From: Coxiella endosymbiont of Amblyomma nuttalli
GTDB taxonomy: Bacteria > Pseudomonadota > Gammaproteobacteria > Coxiellales > Coxiellaceae
Assembly: GCF_018107685.1 (NCBI RefSeq)
Contig: NZ_CP064834.1
Location: forward strand, 558,001 to 622,000
Length of the DNA: 64,000 nucleotides
Reading direction: 5' to 3'
In this document: positions 42,389 to 51,187 of the stretch, in pieces
Numbering within the stretch: position 1 is the stretch's first letter
Layout: each line of letters begins with the position of its first letter
The notes under the pieces: model-generated
Seen by the model: only the letters and a program-made list of their open reading frames with translations
Database searches by the model: none
Told to the model about the DNA's origin: nothing
Translations under genes and position numbers: made by a program

Positions 42389-43672
42389 TTATAATAATAA
42401 AGTCCTTATATCAGACAAACGTTCCGTTAAATAAACAATAAAACGGGCACCATCCACTCCATCAATAACACGGTGATCGTAAGATAAACTCAACGGCAAC
42501 ATCAATCGCATCTTGCAATCGCCTGTTTTACTACAAACGGGTTTCCATTGCATTTGAGACACTCCTAAAACTGCCACTTCCGGTACATTGATAATAGGTG
42601 TGAATGCTGTACCACCAATACTACCTAGACTCGATATACTAAAACAACCTCCTTGCATGTCACTCAAATTTAATCCCTTTGTACGCGCTTTTTCACCGAT
42701 GTCCTGCAATTTTTTAGCCAATTTAAATAGTCCTTTTTTATCCGCATCACGAATTACTGGAACTACTAATCCTTCTACTGTATCTACCGCTATACCAATA
42801 TGAAAGTATTTTTTTAAAATTAAATTTTCACCAGAAGAATCTAATGAAGCATTAAATTGGGGGAATGCTTTCAAAGCGCTAATGACCGCTTTAATAATAA
42901 AAACAAGCAGCGTCAAGCGTACATTTCGTTTAGCAGCATATTCTTTTTGGCTTTGACGAAATGTTTCCAGTTCAGTGATATCGGCTTCCCCAAATTGGGT
43001 AACATGAGGAATCATTATCCAATTGCGACTTAAATTAATGCCGGATGCCTTTTTGATTTTTGACAGCGGTTTTTTTTCCAAAGCACCAAACTTTGAAAAA
43101 TCAATGATAGGAATTGGCGGAAACATCATTCCCCCAACGTCTTTGCACTCTGCTATTTTCAATTGCTGTTTTACGAATTCCTGCACATCATCTTTCAAAA
43201 GACGACCTTTTCTTCCAGTGCCCTTTATTTTTATTAAATCTATATCAAATTCATGGGCAGTACGACGGACAGCAGGTCCAGCATGAATAGTGGTTCCAAA
43301 CCCTTCTGATATTTTTTCTTCGAAGTTCTCGACCCTAGGGTTCTTTGTTACTTCTTCTTTAATAGGTTTTTTTCTTTTCTCTTTTTCCGATTTTTCGACA
43401 GGTTCTTCTTTTTTAGCTACATTTTCTTCATCTATTTCAATAGTTAAAATTTTATCACCTTCTTTAACCTTGTTACCTACTTTAACTTGAATATCTTTAA
43501 TTTTCCCGGCTAATGGTGATGGAACATCCATCGAAGCTTTATTACTTTCCAAAGTAATTAAACTCTCTTCTTTTGTAATGTAATCACCGGGTTTAACTAA
43601 AATTTCAATAACACTAGCTTCGGTTACTCCACCAAGATCAGGTATAGCAATTTGCTCAATACGATTTACCAC
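42389..43672 (-). CDS. aceF: Pyruvate dehydrogenase E2, dihydrolipoyl acetyltransferase
   Basis: Core of the pyruvate dehydrogenase complex. The 427-residue product has a single N-terminal lipoyl domain (1-78) with lipoylated Lys45 in ESNKASMD. A charged linker rich in Lys/Glu (about 80-125) leads to a peripheral-subunit-binding domain (about 135-170, GPAVRRTAHEFDIDL) and the catalytic domain with His400 and Asp404 in DHRVIDG. E. coli AceF has three lipoyl domains, so this is the short architecture. The start is GTG at 43672 after AAAGGAGAG. It follows aceE by 194 nt. Confidence 0.97.
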   Translation of the reverse strand: MVNRIEQIAIPDLGGVTEASVIEILVKPGDYITKEESLITLESNKASMDVPSPLAGKIKDIQVKVGNKVKEGDKILTIEIDEENVAKKEEPVEKSEKEKRKKPIKEEVTKNPRVENFEEKISEGFGTTIHAGPAVRRTAHEFDIDLIKIKGTGRKGRLLKDDVQEFVKQQLKIAECKDVGGMMFPPIPIIDFSKFGALEKKPLSKIKKASGINLSRNWIMIPHVTQFGEADITELETFRQSQKEYAAKRNVRLTLLVFIIKAVISALKAFPQFNASLDSSGENLILKKYFHIGIAVDTVEGLVVPVIRDADKKGLFKLAKKLQDIGEKARTKGLNLSDMQGGCFSISSLGSIGGTAFTPIINVPEVAVLGVSQMQWKPVCSKTGDCKMRLMLPLSLSYDHRVIDGVDGARFIVYLTERLSDIRTLLL

Positions 43673-43866
43673 AAGTCTCTCCTTTTATTTTCTTATTTGC
43701 AACTCCATATCAGTAGCACTGAATCAAGGTTCAGAAAATAATGTTAGCCAATCTCTTCTACTGACCTTAAGTAAACAAGGAAATAACACACCCCAAGATG
43801 GCATTTCTTCTTCGCTAGGTTAGGCTAACTAGCACTCCATAAATCAAGTCACCAGAGGAAAAGTTT

Positions 43867-46524
43867 TTACAATGTCCAGGGATCAGGACGATCAGGTTCA
43901 ATGCCTAATATTTTTATAGTACTAACAAGCTGATCTTTTTTAAATGCACCTTGATCCATTAGAGCTCTTAATGCAGTGTAAACTACCATTTTGGCGTCCA
44001 CTTCAAAGAAATCACGTAGCACAGGTCGGGTATCACTGCGACCGAAACCATCAGTGCCTAAAACATAATAAGGTTGTTTAATAGCTTGCCGAATTTGATT
44101 AGCTTGTAGTTTCATATAATCTGTTGCAGCAATTACTGGTCCTTTTTGATCTTGCAAACATTCTTCAACATAGTTTTGTCTTGCTGGCCCCTTAGGATGC
44201 AAGCGATTATAGCGATCTATCGATTCAATATTATGACGTAGTAAATTAAAACTGGTTACACTCCACACATTGGCTGAGACATCAAATTGTTTTTCTAAAA
44301 TTTCAGAGGCAGCAATGACTTCTTGTAAAATAGCACCTGATCCTAATAATTGGACGTGCTTAGATAATCTTGTATTGCCTCTTTTAAACAAATACATTCC
44401 CCTTATAATACCTTTTTCAACACCTTTCGGCATTGCTGGGTGCCGATAACCTTCATTCATCAATGTGATGTAGTAAAAAACATTTTCTTTATCCTGATAC
44501 ATACGCCGTAAGCCGTCTTGAATAATCACCGCTAATTCATAATTAAAAGCAGGATCATATGAACGACACGTTGGTACCACACTAAACATTAGTAAATTGT
44601 GAGCATCCTGATGTTGCAATCCTTCACCCGCTAAAGTGGTTCTACCCGCTAATCCTCCCATAATAAAACCACGACTTTGCATATCAGCTGCAGCCCACAC
44701 TAAATCACCTATACGTTGGTAACCGAACATAGCATAATACGTATACACTGGAATTAAGGGATAATGATTATTTGCGAATGAAGTTGCTGCTGCAATCCAG
44801 CTAGCCATTGCACCTGCTTCTGAAATACCTTGTTGCAATAATTGTCCTGCTTTATCCTCTCGGTAAAAGACCAGTTTTTGTTGATCTTCTGGCGTGTATT
44901 TTTGCCCTTCTGCCGCATAAATGCCTGCCTGACGAAATAAACCTTCTAATCCTAGCGTACGTGCCTCATCAGCAACAATAGGAACGATGCGATCCTTGAT
45001 ATTATCGTCTTTCAGCAATAAGCTCATAATACGTGAGAAAGCGGTGCCAGTTGAAATAGTACGGCCGCCCGTGCCTTTTAAGAGGGGTTCAAAAAAATTT
45101 AGATCGGGCACTGTTAACGACTCAAAAGTTCCATCTCGCATAGGCAACAAACCTCCTAATTTTTTACGTTGTTCGCGCAAGTAACATAATTCAGAACTAT
45201 CATCTGCCGGCTTATAAAATTCAAGACCGCTTAATTGCTCATCAGATAAAGGTAGACCAAAACGCCTACGGAAAATTTTTAATCCTTCTTCGCTAATTTC
45301 TTCCAAGTTATGGGCAATATTTTGTGATTCACCTTCTTTTCCATAGCCATATCCTTTAACCGTCTTGGCAAGAATAACTGTGGGTTGACCGCTATCTTTC
45401 ATGGCTTCAGCGTAAGCTGCATATATCTTTTGAAAATCATGACCACCGTCAGTAAGTCGTTTTAAATCATCATCACTTATATCAGAAACAAGTTCTAATA
45501 AGTCGCGATATTTACCAAAAAAATGTTTGCGCATATAAGCACCATCTTTGGAACAACAGGCTTGATATTCTCCATCAACCATTTCATTAACGCGTTTCAA
45601 CAACATCCCTGATTTATCTTTTTTAAATAATTGCTCCCATTTCTGGCCCCAAATGACTTTAATTACTCGCCATCCAGCGCCACAGAAAATACCCTCAAGT
45701 TCTTGAATAATTTTGCCATTACCTGAAACGGGACCATCGAGACGCTGCAAATTACAATTAACGATGAAAATTAAGTTATTTAATTTCTCGCGACTAGCAA
45801 TCAACAAAGCACCCAATGTTTCTGGTTCGCCAGTTTCACCGTCACCGCAAAACGCCCACACCTTCCGATGAAGGGTGTTATTCAATCGACGATAATGTAG
45901 ATATTTCAACATTTGTGCTTGATAAATCGCCATTAACGGTCCCAACCCCATAGAAACCGTGGGGAATTGCCAAAAATAGGGCATTAAATGAGGATGAGGA
46001 TAGGAAGATATTCCTTTACTAAGGGCTTCTTGACGAAAATAGATCAAATCTCGTTCGTTTAAACGACCTTCAAGAAAAGCTCGCGCATAAATACCCTCCG
46101 AAGAGTGGCCTTGAAAAAATACTAAATCATCTGCTCGAAAAAAATAGTTTAACCCTACTTCGTATAACATTGCAATTGAAGCATAGCTAGAAAGATGTCC
46201 TCCTAACCCTGCTTTTTTGCGCCCAGCTCGCATCACCATAACCAAAGCATTCCAGCGCATGAAGTTAGTGAGGCGTTCCATGACCTGTATTTCATCGTCA
46301 GATAATTTCGTTTTTGTTTCAGCAGGTAGCGTATTAACATAAGGAGTTTGCGTGCCAGTAGTCATGGTAGAAATACCAAACTTTCTGGCATGATCCAATA
46401 ACTGACTTAAAATGAATTCAGCCCGTTCAACGCCTTCGTACTCCACCACAGAATCAAGTGCTTCTTTCCACTCCTGAGTTTCTACAGGATCTACATCCTG
46501 AAAATTCAGGTTTTTCTCAGTCAT
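43867..46524 (-). CDS. aceE: Pyruvate dehydrogenase E1 component, homodimeric type
   Basis: Thiamine-diphosphate enzyme that decarboxylates pyruvate and acetylates the lipoyl arm of AceF. At 885 residues it matches the E. coli protein (887). The ThDP/Mg motif is GDGETGEPE near residue 227, followed by NCNLQRLDGPV. The transketolase-like middle domain has DEARTLGLEGLFRQAG. No truncation is visible. First gene of the PDH cluster. A weak AGGTAG precedes the ATG. No pdhR gene lies upstream; the neighbour is 0.7 kb of spacer. Confidence 0.98.
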   Translation of the reverse strand: MTEKNLNFQDVDPVETQEWKEALDSVVEYEGVERAEFILSQLLDHARKFGISTMTTGTQTPYVNTLPAETKTKLSDDEIQVMERLTNFMRWNALVMVMRAGRKKAGLGGHLSSYASIAMLYEVGLNYFFRADDLVFFQGHSSEGIYARAFLEGRLNERDLIYFRQEALSKGISSYPHPHLMPYFWQFPTVSMGLGPLMAIYQAQMLKYLHYRRLNNTLHRKVWAFCGDGETGEPETLGALLIASREKLNNLIFIVNCNLQRLDGPVSGNGKIIQELEGIFCGAGWRVIKVIWGQKWEQLFKKDKSGMLLKRVNEMVDGEYQACCSKDGAYMRKHFFGKYRDLLELVSDISDDDLKRLTDGGHDFQKIYAAYAEAMKDSGQPTVILAKTVKGYGYGKEGESQNIAHNLEEISEEGLKIFRRRFGLPLSDEQLSGLEFYKPADDSSELCYLREQRKKLGGLLPMRDGTFESLTVPDLNFFEPLLKGTGGRTISTGTAFSRIMSLLLKDDNIKDRIVPIVADEARTLGLEGLFRQAGIYAAEGQKYTPEDQQKLVFYREDKAGQLLQQGISEAGAMASWIAAATSFANNHYPLIPVYTYYAMFGYQRIGDLVWAAADMQSRGFIMGGLAGRTTLAGEGLQHQDAHNLLMFSVVPTCRSYDPAFNYELAVIIQDGLRRMYQDKENVFYYITLMNEGYRHPAMPKGVEKGIIRGMYLFKRGNTRLSKHVQLLGSGAILQEVIAASEILEKQFDVSANVWSVTSFNLLRHNIESIDRYNRLHPKGPARQNYVEECLQDQKGPVIAATDYMKLQANQIRQAIKQPYYVLGTDGFGRSDTRPVLRDFFEVDAKMVVYTALRALMDQGAFKKDQLVSTIKILGIEPDRPDPWTL

Positions 46525-47231
46525 AACTACTCTACTACCTGTTTATATTACTTATTCTACCTACATATACTCCATACTTGTACCTTGCTTTATATATTTT
46601 GATTAATTATCTAACTTATTAATATTAGTTCTAATCGGAGGCTAATTGTGAATAATACAACCACTATAAGCCTAATTATAGTCTTAGGTTTGCGTCCTAA
46701 TAATAGCAGTTTAGCTTTTTTTACTGTCCACAATGTTATTCAGTGTCACACTGCCGCTGCTTTGTTAACGTAGTCCATATGTTATAGGCTATCACTGTTA
46801 CAGCTTCAATGTTGACAAAGTAGCTAGCTAACGAACAAACAAGGCTAGGTAGCCTTAATAATACTTACAAACCTTGAATAATATTTGTGATAAAACAGTA
46901 CCCTGGGGTATACACCCGAACTCCACGAGTTTCTCTAATTAAGGAACGTTACATTCTATCATGCAACACCAAAAATAGTGCTAACTAAAATAATACCCTA
47001 ACTACTTAATAAATCATAGTTAAAAAATTTAAAACTGCTAGTTAAAAATAGTTAAGTTAAATAGTTAAGTTAAATATAAAAACAACCGAAGCCACAAGTA
47101 TGGCACAATATGCCGCTTTTCATATTATATTTTTTTAATTAACTATATAGAATACGACTATTGGGTTTTGGATGCGAATCGTTTTTGCTTATCTTTATCA
47201 CCATAATCAAACAGTATATTACGGTTAACAA
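46525..47231. other. 0.7-kb spacer before aceE
   Basis: No gene. A perfect 13-nt duplication ATAGTTAAGTTAA lies at 47048-47073. The promoter of the PDH genes should be here but I cannot single it out. Confidence 0.5.
47048..47073. repeat. Perfect tandem duplication, 13-nt unit
   Basis: ATAGTTAAGTTAA is present twice, adjoining and identical. Confidence 0.9.
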
Positions 47232-48404
47232 TCAGTCCCGCCGTAAACGGTCGGACATGGCTACTGGTGTTGGGTATTGTATAACCACCCAATAGGAGGA
47301 TGCGATAAATGATAGTATTGTCGCTGCTTCGATCAAATTAGCTGCTTTATTGCTAATTAAATAGTTAGCCGATGCCACGTAAGCAATAATCAATGAAAAT
47401 TCACTGATCTGAGCCAATCGTATGCCCACTTCCCAGGCTACCTGTTTCGATTCGCCACCCATCCATTGTAATAATACTCGATAAATGACAGGCTTTGTTA
47501 TCATCAATAACATCAGCAAAATTAGAGATGGAATAATAACATCTGACAAGAATTTTAAATTAAACGTTGCTCCTACGGAAAAGAAAAATAATACCAAAAA
47601 GAAATCCCGCACAGGTTTTAAGCTTTCAGAAATATAAACTGATACTGGCCGTGAAGCAAGACTAACTCCAGCTATAAAAGCACCGATTTCAGCTGATAAT
47701 CCCAAGACAGCAGCCAATTCAGTCATACTTAGACACCAACCAATGGCTAATAAAAAGAGATATTCTTTAATACGATTAAATTTTGAAAATAAAGGAAACA
47801 GGGCAAAGCGATCAAACAAATAAGCAAAAATCAGAATTGCAGGGAATCCTAATATCAGCAGTATAACATCAATTAAAACGCGTCCTCCTCGTCCCATACC
47901 GTGTAGCAAAAATAAGACGGCAATGGCAATCAAGTCTTGTAATAATAGGACACTAATCATTACTTCACCAGTATGTTGATGATGCAAAATCGTCGTTGGT
48001 AACAATTTAATGCCAATGATAGTACTGGAAAACATCATAGCACTACCAACTGTTAGACACTCTATCCATGGATAATTAAAAAAATAAGCCACTAGATAGC
48101 CGATCGTCGCAAAAACTACTGAGCTAATTAATCCAACCCACTTGATTTCCTTAAACATGGTGATTAATTTTTGTGGTGGTAGGTTTAATCCCAAAAGGAA
48201 CAACAAAAATATAATACCTACATCACCAACTGTGCGCAGCATGCCTAAATTATTAATCAGCCTTAATCCCCACGGCCCAAAGAAAATGCCCAACAAAATA
48301 TAGGCTACCAACATTGACTGACGTGTCATTAGAGCAAAAGTAGATAAAATAGCTGCGCCTGTGAAAATAAGAAAAATAGAAAAGATAAGATTATGCTCAA
48401 GCAT
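47232..48404 (-). CDS. Cation/proton antiporter, CPA2 (KefB/Kef-type) membrane domain
   Basis: Inner-membrane antiporter that exchanges K+ or Na+ for protons. The 390-residue product is almost wholly membrane-spanning (about 11-12 helices). It has the CPA2 patterns YILLGIFFGPWGL, VGIIFLLFLLGLNL, FSSTIIGIKLLP, and LGLSAEIGAFIAGVSLAS with the conserved acidic residue. It ends after the membrane domain with no TrkA-N/RCK regulatory domain, so it is either a short family member or lost its C-terminus. The substrate ion cannot be fixed. GGGG five bases before the ATG at 48404 supports the start. Confidence 0.92.
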   Translation of the reverse strand: MLEHNLIFSIFLIFTGAAILSTFALMTRQSMLVAYILLGIFFGPWGLRLINNLGMLRTVGDVGIIFLLFLLGLNLPPQKLITMFKEIKWVGLISSVVFATIGYLVAYFFNYPWIECLTVGSAMMFSSTIIGIKLLPTTILHHQHTGEVMISVLLLQDLIAIAVLFLLHGMGRGGRVLIDVILLILGFPAILIFAYLFDRFALFPLFSKFNRIKEYLFLLAIGWCLSMTELAAVLGLSAEIGAFIAGVSLASRPVSVYISESLKPVRDFFLVLFFFSVGATFNLKFLSDVIIPSLILLMLLMITKPVIYRVLLQWMGGESKQVAWEVGIRLAQISEFSLIIAYVASANYLISNKAANLIEAATILSFIASSYWVVIQYPTPVAMSDRLRRD

Positions 48405-48798
48405 ATAAACCCCGCAAAATTTTTAATTACGTTGATTGTGTATTATTAAGAGATACTCTGCTACTACACATTTCTACGGCCTATAGTTGCTGCTCTTTTT
48501 AACTTTATTTAGTTATGATATATGATATGCGTCTACTCAGACCTGATATCTAAGATTCGGTTATGGTTACTAATCTTATTTCAGATAGCCATTGTTATAA
48601 AATCTCTTCGGTGATAGTCATTCATAAAATACTAAAACGCTTTTATTCTAATTGATGTAATTCCGTAATTTTCTTTCATGCATGCAGATAGATATATCGA
48701 TCAGTAAATCGATAACTATTTCCAAGTGCGTTTTTCAAGGATATTGCCGCATATTTTCTACTTTGTCTCCAAAATACAGATAACACTCAATAGTTGGA

Positions 48799-48960
48799 TT
48801 AAACGTCCACAGCTTTCCAAGCTTCACGGATAGTCTTCTCACTTATGTATGTAGCGGGGAAGCCATCAAAAACGAAATCACGATCATCACCGTAATTTTT
48901 CTTTTCTAATCTGTACAATATCAAAATGTTATCTATTCCACCTAATTTTATTTTAGATTT
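48799..48960 (-). pseudogene. Unidentified remnant of a coding region
   Basis: About 53 codons are open on the minus strand with no usable start codon. They read convincingly like protein (LGGIDNILILYRLEKKN, then DFVFDGFPATYISEKTIREA) and end at TAA 48801-48799. Base composition is less AT-biased than the surroundings. FDGFP recalls the nucleotide-kinase motif of Adk, whose gene lies 475 nt upstream, but the rest does not fit Adk. I cannot name the family. Confidence 0.35.
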
Positions 48961-49024
48961 ATTTCTTTAAAATTTATTATTTTTAAAATTTATTTTTTAT
49001 ATAAAACAGTAAAACACAATTGCC

Positions 49025-49050
49025 ATTTTTTTGGTTATTTTTTTGGTTAT
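49025..49050. repeat. Tandem duplication, 12-nt unit
   Basis: ATTTTTTTGGTT is present as two adjoining copies and followed by AT. Confidence 0.75.
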
Positions 49051-49274
49051 CTAGTGCATGATGTTATGGAACAAAAAATGCCAGTAAAAACGAACATGCA
49101 AAGACATTTCAAAACAAGAAATAACTTGATAAATTCCATAAAACTCAGAAGAGTTAAGAAAAATACGCGTAGTCCATAAAAATACGTACGTTGTACTAAG
49201 AAAAGTATAACGAGTAACAAAAATATGCAATCACAAATTTATTATACTAATGAAATGCTCACCTCAAACTTCCT

Positions 49275-49940
49275 TTATTGAATCGTGCTCAGAATACGAT
49301 CACGAACTTCATCCACATTTCCTAAACCAGAAATGCGATAATACTTTGGTGCATTAGGGCCACAGCATTTTTCCAACTCTGCATAGTAATCACTTAACGG
49401 ACTGGTCTGTTCCCGATACACAGCTAATCGTTGACGAATCGTTTTCTCACAATCATCAATACGTCGGATTAGTGGTTCACCCGTCAAATCATCTTGATTA
49501 GGGATTTTTGGAGGGTTGTAAAGTCGATGGTAAACCCGCCCCGAGGCAGGATGAATAAGTCGACCTGTCATGCGTAAAATAATTTCTTTTTCTGGAACTT
49601 CAATATCGATTACTGTATCGATTTTGATACCTGCAGCATATAATGCCCATGCTTGTACAATCGTTCGTGGGAATCCATCAAGTAAAAAACCGTTTTTATA
49701 ATCTGGATGACTAATTCGCTCTTTTACCAACGCAACTATAATGTTGTCTGACACTAAACTACCACTTTCCATTATTTTTTTTACTTCACTTCTCACTTCA
49801 CTTCTCATAAAAGTTTTAGATTTGACTGCTAAACGCAATATACCTCCGGTTGAAATTTTTGGGATATCAAATAGCCTAGAGATAAATTCTGCTTGAGTAC
49901 CTTTACCAGCCCCTGGCAATCCCAATAGAACGATTCGCAT
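49275..49940 (-). CDS. adk: Adenylate kinase with a 4-residue internal duplication
   Basis: Interconverts AMP, ADP and ATP. The 221-residue product has the P-loop GLPGAGKGT (7-15), the AMP-site motif FLLDGFPRT, and a long-type LID domain (about 122-160, GRLIHPASGRVYH to DDLTGEPLIRR) without zinc cysteines. Residues 46-53 read RSEV-RSEV, encoded by a perfect 12-nt direct repeat (49783-49806). Compared with E. coli Adk, exactly four residues are inserted in the NMP-binding region. The frame is kept. The ATG at 49940 follows GGGTAATAAAA. Monocistronic. Confidence 0.96.
   Translation of the reverse strand: MRIVLLGLPGAGKGTQAEFISRLFDIPKISTGGILRLAVKSKTFMRSEVRSEVKKIMESGSLVSDNIIVALVKERISHPDYKNGFLLDGFPRTIVQAWALYAAGIKIDTVIDIEVPEKEIILRMTGRLIHPASGRVYHRLYNPPKIPNQDDLTGEPLIRRIDDCEKTIRQRLAVYREQTSPLSDYYAELEKCCGPNAPKYYRISGLGNVDEVRDRILSTIQ
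49783..49806. repeat. In-frame 12-nt duplication within adk
   Basis: ACTTCACTTCTC is present twice, adjoining and identical, producing RSEVRSEV in the protein. Confidence 0.95.
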
Positions 49941-50920
49941 TTTTATTACCCGTTCTTATGACGAAAGAGTTGTACACTCTAGCATAATCAAACCGAAAAT
50001 GGCTATCTGCATTACCATCAAACCCCACTACTTCTTCTTTTTTTAGCTATAAGGAAAAAATAACACTTAAAGTCTTTTCTTGGGCCTCTGTGTATTTTAC
50101 AACTATGAAATTTAAATACATATTTTATAGCAAACAGTGTTTAACAAATATTTTCTATCAAAACACACAAAAAGTTTTTTGATCTGACACTTGTACAATT
50201 TGTGCTACATTTTGACACCCATAATAACTGTTTATTACTACTAAGTAACAATTTTATATTGCTGTCAGTAATCTCATTAATTGTAGTTGTTCTCGTGTAA
50301 TCGCTTTTCTACGTGTTAAATGACAAATAATAGCCACCAAATCAAATAAGTAGGTTAATTAATTAGTAAATTCACCTTTTATCCCTCAAAAAGGTGCATC
50401 GTATAAGAAAGAATAAAAAAGTTAGTTAAGTAACCAATGGTAAAACAATATCACCTTTATAATGAAATAGACCTTCTTAGCCCCGCTAATAAATTTTTTA
50501 CGAGCCACTTTTGCTGTAATAGCTGAATTTTTCGTCAAAACCGAGTATCCCGTATGGTGCTACGGGCTTGCACAACACTTGCACAATAAATGAAGAAAAC
50601 AGTTATAACCCGAAGTTAAAAAGTCCTTCACGATTTTACGTCATGATTGATACTAACACTATACATTTGATTGTGTAGAACAACAACATTTTTAACTATC
50701 ATCTGTCCTAAATCCAAAAATTCAAAATATATCTTGACAATTCAATCAAACATTACTCAAACAGCGACTCTGAGACAGAGATCTGGAAACAAGCATTTAT
50801 TATAGGGATTCAATGATCCACATCAGCGCATTAATAAAATTCGCAATGATCATATAGTGAGTAATATAAAAGTAACTAAAAGAAAAATAGCAGTAGTTTT
50901 TATATAAAATTTCAATAAAA

Positions 50921-50960
50921 TCATACTAACGTATAAGACATCATACTAACATACAAGACG
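50921..50960. repeat. Tandem duplication, 20-nt unit
   Basis: TCATACTAACGTATAAGACA is followed directly by a copy with a few changes (ATACAAGACG at its end). The second copy runs into the 5' arm of the hairpin at 50952. Confidence 0.85.
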
Positions 50961-50987
50961 TTCTTGCATAGTCAAGAACGTCTTGTA
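50952..50987. other. Perfect 15-bp inverted repeat upstream of ffh
   Basis: TACAAGACGTTCTTG and CAAGAACGTCTTGTA flank the 6-nt loop CATAGT. No T-run follows on either strand. It lies about 200 nt before ffh and outside any gene, so it may be a small-RNA stem, a protein site or a remnant terminator. Confidence 0.6.
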
Positions 50988-51171
50988 ATCCTACCTACCA
51001 TTAAGACAAAGAACACACAATAATTCACGATAAAATATATTAAAGCGCAATGGATATTATTTCAATAACTGAAACGCCAAAAAAGACTAGCAATATCATG
51101 ATGGAAAATAATTAAAGATAGTCATATTGTGAGCAATATCAGAGCATGCATGGAATTAAACATAATGTATA

Positions 51172-51180
51172 TGCTATAAT
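51172..51180 (+). promoter_or_regulatory. Extended -10 promoter of ffh
   Basis: TGCTATAAT is a perfect extended -10 element. It ends 7 nt before the ffh ATG at 51188, which puts the transcription start at or next to the start codon. There is no Shine-Dalgarno, so the mRNA may be leaderless. Confidence 0.5.
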
Positions 51181-51187
51181 TTATTTT

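Larger units (their letters stand above)
48405..49274. other. Spacer with one probable gene remnant
   Basis: Mostly AT-rich. A protein-like minus-strand stretch at 48799-48960 is listed separately. AT-rich short duplications include ATTTTTTTGGTT repeated with period 12 at 49025-49050. Confidence 0.5.
49941..51171. other. 1.2-kb spacer between adk and ffh
   Basis: No intact gene. A minus-strand stretch near 50260-50355 reads protein-like for 36 codons (VAIICHLTRRKAITREQLQL) between stops and may be a remnant, unassigned. A 20-nt tandem repeat and a perfect hairpin lie at 50921-50987. Confidence 0.45.
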
